This document shows, piece after piece, positions 53,707-61,351 of a DNA stretch of 64,000 bases (its first letter is position 1; the number at the start of each line of letters is the position of its first letter). This DNA is from Galdieria sulphuraria (lineage: Eukaryota; Rhodophyta; Bangiophyceae; Galdieriales; Galdieriaceae). The stretch covers positions 79,274 through 143,273 of the forward strand of contig NW_005178455.1 in assembly GCF_000341285.1 (NCBI RefSeq). Direction: 5' to 3'. Below the pieces are notes generated by a model that saw nothing but the letters and a program-made list of their open reading frames with translations, ran no database searches and was not told where the DNA came from. The position numbers were made by a program, and so were the translations under genes.

Positions 53707-55322
53707 ATGGAGCTGAAAGAAGAGATCAAAAAAGAAACAAAAGTTGACGAGCTACCAGGTATAAATGTAACTGAAATACAACAAGAGCCAAATAACCCAG
53801 TGGAGAGAACAGAACATGGTGACTCTGGTCCCAAGTCTACCCGGTTACTTGTTTTCTTTGAAATACTAGCTAGTATAGGGTCTATCATGATGGGAATGGA
53901 CCAATTCGTAGTGAGTGGAGCTTCTCTTTATGCACAACCTGATCTTCATATTGACTCCAATCTCTGGTCGTGGATAACTTCTGGTCCCTTGTTTGGAGCC
54001 ATAGCAGGAACTTTGATGTAGGTAAACAAACAATATATTGATATTGCAATAACATCAAGCTATTTTTCCAGAGCTATTCCACATAATGCCTTGTTTGGAA
54101 GAAGACCAACATTTATTGTTTCCTGCATTCTTTATGATATTGGAGTCTTCATGTCTACTTTCGCTCAGTCCTATGGAGTTTTACTTGGGGGACGTCTTAT
54201 TTTTGGTATTGGCAAGGGAATGGAAGCCATGACTTTACCCATTTATTTAGCTGAACTGGTTCCCAAATCACACAGAGGAGGACATTTGAATTTGTTCCAA
54301 ACTTTTCAAATGTTTGGTGACTTTTTAGGAGCAGTAGTTAGTTCTATTTTTGCCAATGTACCCGGAACATGGAGATATATGTTTGGTTCTGGATTTATTG
54401 CTCCCACTATTCAATTAATAGGCATGTTCTTTGTACCTGAAAGTCCCAGATGGTTGGTTCAAAAAGGACGTGTTGATGCTGCTCAAAAGTCTTGGAAAAG
54501 GATCAGACAAGACACTATTAAAGGTAGAATGGAGTTTGAAGAAATGGTAGAAAAAGTACAAGAAGAGCGATGCAACGAACGCAGTTTCTTTTCAGTCGTG
54601 AAAGAAGTAGTCTGCAATAGACGTACTCGAGCCATGTTTATTTTTGGAGGATTGCTTCCATTTGCATCACTATGGAGTGGTTCAGCCGCTGTGGGTTATT
54701 ATATGTCCGACTTATTCAAAAGTTTGGGACTGACAAACAAAAAGTCCATTTATATGCAACTACCAGTGGAATTTGTGAATTTTCTATCCGTTTTGCCTGC
54801 TTTTTATATTTTAGATAGATTTGGTAGAAGAAGGGTGATGTTGACATTGATGCCTATTTCTGTTTTAGCTTTGATTATGATTGGGCTGAGTGATATTTCG
54901 CACAGCTTAACCACACGAGTCGTTATATTTGTGCTTGGGTTCTTTATCTATTATTTTTCATATAATCCTAGTTTTGGAACTTTGGCATGGTGTAGTGAAT
55001 GGAGAGTTGTTTGAGTCTCATACTCAGAAAGACTGTGGGAATGGCATCTTGCGCCTTTTGGATTTTTGGAAATGCAGCCATTTCAACCTATACCTTTAGT
55101 AGACAAATTGACGCTTATGGAACGATTGGTGCATTTGGAGTATTTGCAGCTATCGTGTTTGTATTTTGGTTGATATTCCTATTTGTGTTTGTGGATACTT
55201 CCAAATTGAGTTTGGAAGATGTGAAAGAACGATTTGAAGGCGGAATGAGAGCTATTATTAGAAGAAACACGAGAGAAATGATTGCTAGTATAAGAAGTAT
55301 TGGTGAAAAATGGGGAATGTAG
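53707..55322 (+). pseudogene. MFS sugar transporter with two apparent frameshifts
   Basis: Exons 53707-54017 and 54072 onward, intron 54 bp. Twelve-helix sugar porter signatures: GRLIFGIGKGMEAM, PESPRWLVQKGR (after helix 6) and LPAFYILDRFGRRRV. The family's SEIFP..RKTVGMA region near helix 10 is split between three frames at about 54994-55025: the first frame runs to LAWCS then stops, a middle frame spells VNGELFESHT, and a third resumes at RKTVGMASCAFWIFG and runs to the normal C-terminus. The rest is undamaged and conserved, so this is either a recently disabled gene or a sequencing/assembly error. No GT..AG intron fixes it. Sugar or polyol import would be the role of an intact copy. Confidence 0.78.
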
Positions 55323-55496
55323 TTGATGGTTTTTATGTAGTTTGTCTCAACAAAATACAAAAAAAAAGAAAAACAAATGGATACCTTTGTCTGATTATAA
55401 AGATAATGACTCTCTCTACCCATCATAGGAAATTCTATCTTTCTTCTTGTTGGAGAAGAGATCTAATGAGGATTCTTGTTCTCTTGAAAGAACAGT

Positions 55497-56483
55497 ATGA
55501 GCTGTTCAACTAGTCCAATCAACTATCGTCTTTTATATACTTTAGAAGGACACAAAAAGGCAGTTTCAAGTGTAAAATTTTCACCCAATGGTCTCTACTT
55601 GGCTTCTTCTTCTGCGGATAAAACGATATGTGTAAGGAAAGGAGGTACCCAAAGAAAAACAGCTAAAATAGTTTATCAGGTTTGGGATGTCTTTTCTGGA
55701 AAAGTGATTACAGTGTTTCAAGGTCATCGACAAGGCATTTCCGATATAAGTTGGTCTCCTGATTCTCGTTGTCTTGTTTCTGCTTCCGACGATAAGTGGG
55801 TTATTCTTTGGGATGTGCGTGGGAATACGAGGTCAAGAATACTAAAAGGACACGGAAACTACGTATTTTGTGTGGACTTTAATCCTGCGGGAAACGTAAT
55901 TGCTTCAGGTTCTTACGACAGTTCGATTAGGATTTGGGACTCTGGAAGTGGTAAAAGCATACACTCTTTCATTGCACACACTCCAGCGGTAACTGCAGCG
56001 CACTTTAACAAGGATGGTTCTCGACTAGTTTCTAGTGGATATGATGGTCTTTGTAAGATATGGGATTGGAGAGTTGGAGGTTGTGAGAAGATTCTGCGTA
56101 GTGAAGAATATCCAGCAGCTACTTCCTTTGTTAAATTTTCTCCCAATGGCAAGTATGTTCTTACTGCTTCGTTTGATAGCAAACTACGACTATGGGACTA
56201 TGAGAGAAATAGTGTAGTGAAGACTTTTTCTGGGCATGTGAATAGTCGATATTGTATCTTTTCCACTTTTGTTGCCAGTCGTAGACCATTGATTGCTTGT
56301 GGTTCCGAGAACAATTTCGTATATATATGGGATTTGCAAACGGAAGAAATACTTCAGCAGTTGGAAGCTCATGTTGATGTAGTTTTATCCGTGTCTTCGC
56401 ATCCTTGTGAACCATTGTTGGCTTCGGGTGCTTTGGAAAAGGATAAAACCATCAAATTGTGGAGAAATGATCAGTCCATCTAA
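55497..56483 (+). CDS. WD40 repeat protein, WDR5-like
   Basis: Seven WD40 repeats; exons 55497-55631 and 55680-56483, 312 residues. The 48 bp between them starts GTAAGG, ends TTTATCAG and contains no stop and keeps the frame; removing it restores [15 protein letters not shown], a proper WD repeat strand, and leaving it inserts 16 Lys-rich residues. Repeats end with GKVI, ILWD, RIWD, KIWD, RLWD, YIWD and KLWR. Seven blades and overall similarity agree with WDR5, the scaffold of MLL/COMPASS, but other WD proteins remain possible. The next start codon follows the stop by three bases. Confidence 0.8.
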   Translation: MSCSTSPINYRLLYTLEGHKKAVSSVKFSPNGLYLASSSADKTICVRKGGTQRKTAKIVYQVWDVFSGKVITVFQGHRQGISDISWSPDSRCLVSASDDKWVILWDVRGNTRSRILKGHGNYVFCVDFNPAGNVIASGSYDSSIRIWDSGSGKSIHSFIAHTPAVTAAHFNKDGSRLVSSGYDGLCKIWDWRVGGCEKILRSEEYPAATSFVKFSPNGKYVLTASFDSKLRLWDYERNSVVKTFSGHVNSRYCIFSTFVASRRPLIACGSENNFVYIWDLQTEEILQQLEAHVDVVLSVSSHPCEPLLASGALEKDKTIKLWRNDQSI

Positions 56484-56486
56484 AAA

Positions 56487-57812
56487 ATGTGGGCAATGAG
56501 GATGTCTTATGGGAAGAGCATATACATATATCCTTGTTCCAATTGTATATGGAATATTTGTAAAAGACACAAAAGGTTTGAGAATATCTTCCAAAGTTTG
56601 TCTTTTGTTTCTTCCTATTCAACCAAGTTGACAACGAGTAATAACAGAAATTTGATCACTAGTGGTCACTTGAGTTTACACTCCCACTGGAAGCGTCGTG
56701 ATCGATATACTTGGTTCACTCACAGAAAGAGTTATATAATATCTGCCATACAAGGTGATTCGTTGATTAGTTCTTCTTCTCTCGTTGAACAAGTAACCAA
56801 GTCCCCCAAAAAGTTGAGAATGGTGTCAGGTGTTCAGCCCACTGGTTATCTACACATTGGTAACTATTTAGGAGCACTTCGTCAGTGGGTACTGCATCAA
56901 GAGCAATATGAAAATTTGTTCTTTGTCGTGGACTTGCACGCTATCACTGTTCCACAAGATCCCAAAGGACTTGCTGAGGCCACTTTAAGTGCAGCTGCTC
57001 TATTTTTGGCGTGTGGAATTGATCCTTCGAAGAGTACTATATTTATCCAAAGCCACGTAAAGGCTCACGTAGAATTATGTTGGTTGCTAAATTGTGTGAC
57101 TCCGGTAAATTGGTTGGAAAAAATGATCCAGTTCAAAGAAAAGGCACGCAAACAAGGAGAAAATGTTTCCGTAGGATTGTTTGACTATCCAGTTTTGATG
57201 GCATCCGATGTGTTACTTTATCAAGCTGACTTGGTGCCAGTAGGAGAAGATCAACAGCAACATTTAGAATTAGTACGAAGTATTTCGAAAAGGTTTAATT
57301 CTCTCTACGGGAAAAAGAAAAGAATCTTGAAGGAACCAAAACCACTGATTCAAGGCAATACTTCTCGTATTATGGCGTTGGATGATGGGACAAGCAAAAT
57401 GAGTAAGTCATCCACCAATGATATGTCGAGAATCAATATATTGGATCCTCCTAATACGATACAGCGAAAAATACAGAGATGCAAGACCGATAGCTTGATG
57501 GGAATTGTTTCTGATCCTGTTGGTCGTCCAGAATGTACCAATTTGTTGAACATTTATGCAGCGTTTACCAACCAGTCGTTGACACAAGCAGAGGCAGAGT
57601 GTCGAGAAATGTCGTGGGGTCAGTTTAAAAGAGTTTTAACTGACGCTTTGACAACTTCTTTGGAACCCATCCAGAGAAAATACCATGAGCTGCGAAAAGA
57701 TGAAGACTTTTTGAGACAAATTTTGAAAAATGGAAGCGATTATGCTTCATCCATTGCCCAAGTAACGATGCAACAAGTCAAAGACTGTATGGGTTTCATT
57801 CCAATACATTAA
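56487..57812 (+). CDS. WARS2: Tryptophanyl-tRNA synthetase, bacterial type, organellar
   Basis: Frame of 441 residues. The class I signatures are present: PTGYLHIGNYLGAL (HIGH-like) and KMSKS, with ADLVPVGEDQQQHLEL between. The bacterial/organellar type is clear. The first 110 residues, rich in Ser, Arg and Tyr, are probably a dual plastid/mitochondrial targeting peptide; the true start may be a later ATG (for example 56502 or 56820). The ATG lies only three bases after the WD40 gene stop, so its promoter must be inside that gene or the start is downstream. Confidence 0.93.
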   Translation: MWAMRMSYGKSIYIYPCSNCIWNICKRHKRFENIFQSLSFVSSYSTKLTTSNNRNLITSGHLSLHSHWKRRDRYTWFTHRKSYIISAIQGDSLISSSSLVEQVTKSPKKLRMVSGVQPTGYLHIGNYLGALRQWVLHQEQYENLFFVVDLHAITVPQDPKGLAEATLSAAALFLACGIDPSKSTIFIQSHVKAHVELCWLLNCVTPVNWLEKMIQFKEKARKQGENVSVGLFDYPVLMASDVLLYQADLVPVGEDQQQHLELVRSISKRFNSLYGKKKRILKEPKPLIQGNTSRIMALDDGTSKMSKSSTNDMSRINILDPPNTIQRKIQRCKTDSLMGIVSDPVGRPECTNLLNIYAAFTNQSLTQAEAECREMSWGQFKRVLTDALTTSLEPIQRKYHELRKDEDFLRQILKNGSDYASSIAQVTMQQVKDCMGFIPIH

Positions 57813-57913
57813 AATGAGCTGTTAATATTCGTCGCCACTTTTTCCTATTTGGATAAAACACACAAGGACTTTTTGGTTTCTTCATTGCCCTATGCTCCAC
57901 GTTTTCAATTGCA

Positions 57914-58906
57914 TCAGAAAATTCCTTCGAGCTGCTTTTCTATATTGGACTGTTCTCCTCTCCTCTTATCCAATCGATGCACTAAATTTTCATATATTCC
58001 CAAAGTAATTCCACTTGCTGGAGCAACCCAAAGCACTCTCATAACCATACCTTTAAAAAAGGCTAGAAAGCCTTCCTCCTTACTCATTAAAATGATACAA
58101 TGAAAGATGCCTTTGTATTTGGGTCGTTCTATTCGTTGAGTCTGTAGTCTCGTCTTGATAACATCAAATGGAGTTGTCATAGCAGCTGCTAAACCACCAG
58201 CAATTATTCCCAAGTTTAAGGTTTCTATATGAGATAAATGTTCGCGCTGATTCCATCGACGCGTTGCCATCTTCAAAAGTTCGAAAAATGTAAATTGTAA
58301 AGAAGTAAATGGAATATCTCTCAACATGGTCGGTGTTAGTCCGGTATAAAGACCTCGAATACCTTCGGTTTGAGTGATGACTCGAAAAGCGTCCCATATT
58401 GAGCGATAATGGCGACTATGACCCATAGCTTCGGTTTGCATTCTTTTAGCAACTACTTCACAAGGAACATATGTTGTGAGCGCTGCTATCTCCCCAGCTG
58501 CTCCAGCAAACAGATCGGTCAAAACTACATTTTCTAAAGAGTTTCCATGTGCTTCTAAAGCACGTTTGGTTGAGGCATAAACTGCAAAGGTCAATGCATT
58601 GGAAGGAATCGAGCCTATCAAGACAGCACCAACTCCTGCATATAAACCTTTTCTAACACCTTCTTCTTTTAACACTGTGACGAAAGCGTGGACAATTCCA
58701 TGATAACTTACTTGGACACCGTGTTGGAACTGAAAACGTGCTTTTAGTGTGTCCAAAGGATGAACAGTCAAGTCTGCACAGAAGCCTGCGACAGCTCCTG
58801 AAACCATATCGACAAAAGTACTCCAATAATAACTATCGGACAAGTTGTTTTGCTCTCTATTTTGGGGAGCACCAACAAAATGTGCAGTTAAGCTCTTGTG
58901 CCCCAT
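57914..58906 (-). CDS. Mitochondrial carrier family protein (SLC25)
   Basis: Single exon, 330 residues. Three carrier repeats carry the signatures PLDTLKAR, PCEVVAKR and PFDVIKTR, each with two predicted membrane helices. The first matrix motif and the family's length fit inner-membrane carriers. Resemblance to the S-adenosylmethionine carrier group is only by eye (LDTLKARFQ, SNALTFAVYA). The substrate needs a substrate-contact-site comparison. Confidence 0.93.
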   Translation of the reverse strand: MGHKSLTAHFVGAPQNREQNNLSDSYYWSTFVDMVSGAVAGFCADLTVHPLDTLKARFQFQHGVQVSYHGIVHAFVTVLKEEGVRKGLYAGVGAVLIGSIPSNALTFAVYASTKRALEAHGNSLENVVLTDLFAGAAGEIAALTTYVPCEVVAKRMQTEAMGHSRHYRSIWDAFRVITQTEGIRGLYTGLTPTMLRDIPFTSLQFTFFELLKMATRRWNQREHLSHIETLNLGIIAGGLAAAMTTPFDVIKTRLQTQRIERPKYKGIFHCIILMSKEEGFLAFFKGMVMRVLWVAPASGITLGIYENLVHRLDKRRGEQSNIEKQLEGIF

Positions 58907-58992
58907 ATGAAAAACAAACGCCAGCCACTAAAAGAAGACAATGCCCTCAAAAGACTTATACAAAAGAAATCTTTATGGAGAAGGGACAGCTG

Positions 58993-60408
58993 TCATAGTG
59001 AGATCTTATCCGGGTCAAAATCCAAAAGATATTCCAAAAACTTTTGATAGCTTTCGAATACTTGTGAATCCCATGATGAAGAAGGTTTAGGCTGCCTGGC
59101 ACGTTTACCTGCTTTGGAAGATTCTTCTTGTATCAGTTGGCATCGACGCAATCTCCTTTCTTCATAACAAGAAAATGCTTTTTCCAAATTATCCTATTGA
59201 ATATCGAAATATGATTGGTTTACATCCTCCTCTATCATGAGTTACTAACCTCATTCTTTATACAGCGAGATAACACGAGAGCATCTTCAAATGCAATATT
59301 CGCTCCTTGACCTAATGAAGGTATGACTGCATGTGCAGCATCGCCAATTAAAACCACATTGCCTTTGGCATAACGTGGAAGTGGTGGCATCTCCAACAAA
59401 GGACGAATCTGAATACGTTCAGCAGGAGTGGCTGCAATGGCTTGCATTAATGGAATACTAAATTCACTCTCTTGTTGTAAAGATTGCTTTTCCAAATAAG
59501 AAGAGTCCATCGTTGGAATTTCAAGAGTCAAAGCCCAATAGAATTGGCCTTGTTCTAAACTGGATAAGGAACCCACTTTCTTTCCATCGCTGCTGAAGAA
59601 AAAGATACATTCGTTTTGAGGAAGTGGAATGGAAAGTTCTTTCAATTCATCAGAATTCAATACAGCTCGAGCAATCACTCTGCCTGTATATATAGGATCG
59701 ATCAACTGCCTTTCATCATCATTCAGTATATATTTCCTCAACAAGGAACGCACTCCATCAGCGACAATAAGAGCTTTCCCAACAAAAGCCTCTTTTGTGT
59801 CATCCCTATCCATATCTTGAGTTGAATGGGTTCTCTTGGTTTCTACGATGACGTGGTTTTCTTTATCATAGACCTGAGTAGTGGTATGTTGCAAATATAT
59901 CTGAGAATGAGATACTCGTTTAGCTAAAAGTGAGTGAAGTGTACTCCAACGAATACAAATAAAAGGCTGTCCATATTTGCTCTCACAATTATCTGGAACT
60001 CGAGTTTCTCCCGTTTCCCGTATAGACCTAACTTGTCGAATTTTACAACCTGTTTGCTGTCGTATGCAATCATTTCCAATCAATGGCCTGTTCATTTCCA
60101 AAAGGGTACAAGTTTACATACCAAGATATCTTGATACAGTGATTGATCAATAGCCTGAAGAGCTCTCAATCCATTGGGCCTATGGAGAACATTTAGAATG
60201 ATGTTCCTGGTTGGCTCTTTCAAAAAGATAATGGGAATATTACCTACCATAAAGCTATCAAAGTGCCTGCATCACCTTCAAGTTGCGACTTGGCTTCCAA
60301 AATATTGGCTCGTATTCCACATATATTCTGCAACGCAATACAAGTGGCAAGACCAGCTAAACCTCCACCAGATATCCAAAACGAAGTCGTTACTTCACAT
60401 CCATCCAT
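58993..60408 (-). CDS. FAD-dependent monooxygenase (aromatic hydroxylase / kynurenine-monooxygenase-like)
   Basis: Exons 60408-60248, 60179-60122, 60056-59250 and 59193-58993 give 408 residues, with introns of 68, 65 and 56 bp. The dinucleotide-binding loop SGGGLAGLATCIAL is at residues 13-26. The second FAD motif is GNVVLIGDAAHAVIPSLGQGANIAFEDA, and VADGVRSLLRKYI is the family's DG motif. The first intron rebuilds LWPNGLRAL. Members hydroxylate aromatic or isoprenoid compounds, including salicylate, kynurenine and zeaxanthin; none is favoured by this sequence. Splicing at the third exon was chosen to keep the frame and has moderate support. Confidence 0.84.
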
Positions 60409-60430
60409 TCTTTTTTGAATCTTTTTCAGA

Positions 60431-61351
60431 ATGGAAGATTCATGTCTTCAAAGCCAAAAAACATGTAAAGAGTTGGTCAATTTTCTAAACGAGAAGAAAG
60501 AACAATATAGATTATTGGAAAACAAATGGAGTTGTTGGCTGTCACGTTGTCTCAAAAAAGGTTTTCTTTTCTTTGGGAAAAAAACTTAGGTTTAACTGGA
60601 GTTTTTATGTAAGTAGGATAGAACGAATCGACAAAGGATATGGGAAGATATTGATGAAGAGAAAACTCAGTTTAAGCGTTTGATGTTGTCTGAGTTGAGA
60701 GATCGAGGTTTTATGGAAAGCGATGCAGCTCAGTTGTATGAAAAACAGTTTCAAGAAACAGTGAACAGTACGACACCTCGAACAGCAACTGAAGACAACC
60801 CTTCGTTTTATCGTACTGTGAAGAAAAGGAATATTGTCAAATTGGCAAATCCTGCAGTTGACTCTCCAAAGGTTGTTATGTCCCGTGGAGAAGAGGAATG
60901 GAAGCGTATTACGGAATTGTTATGTTCCAAAGACTTGAAGATATATGAAGTGGTAGCAGATGGAGATTGCTTATTTCGAGCGTTTGCTCATCAACTGGAA
61001 AGGTGCACCGGAGAGAAGTATTCGGTCCTTCAGTTGAGACAACTAGTGGCCTCCACTATATGGAAAGAAAAGGATAGATATTTGCCTTTTCTTACCGAAG
61101 AAGAAGGAGTTGCATATCATGAGAATATCGAGAGATATTGTTCGGATCTTGAGGAGAGAAAACTTTGGGGTGGAGAGTTGGAACTCAAAGTGCTATCAGA
61201 AATATTTTCAGTTCCTATTCAAGTATTTCTGGACGGAGCTGCTCCGTGGGAAATCTATCCAGAGAAGATGACCAACTCACAAGTGATGATTCGGTTATCC
61301 TTTCATCGTTATCTTTATTCATTAGGACCACATTATAACAGTGTCATTTAA
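60431..61351 (+). CDS. OTU-domain deubiquitinase
   Basis: First exon 60431-60560, then a second exon running to 61351. Catalytic motif VADGDCLFRAFAHQL (Asp, Cys) and a terminal HYNSV (His) are the OTU triad. Upstream is a helical region. The donor AAAAAG/GTTTTC leaves the frame in phase 1, while the obvious acceptors before GATAGAACG give phase 0; an acceptor at about 60650 would fit phase 1. The exact junction is therefore unresolved, though the OTU domain is certain. Its 3' end overlaps that of the 5-oxoprolinase gene by 8 bp. Confidence 0.85.
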
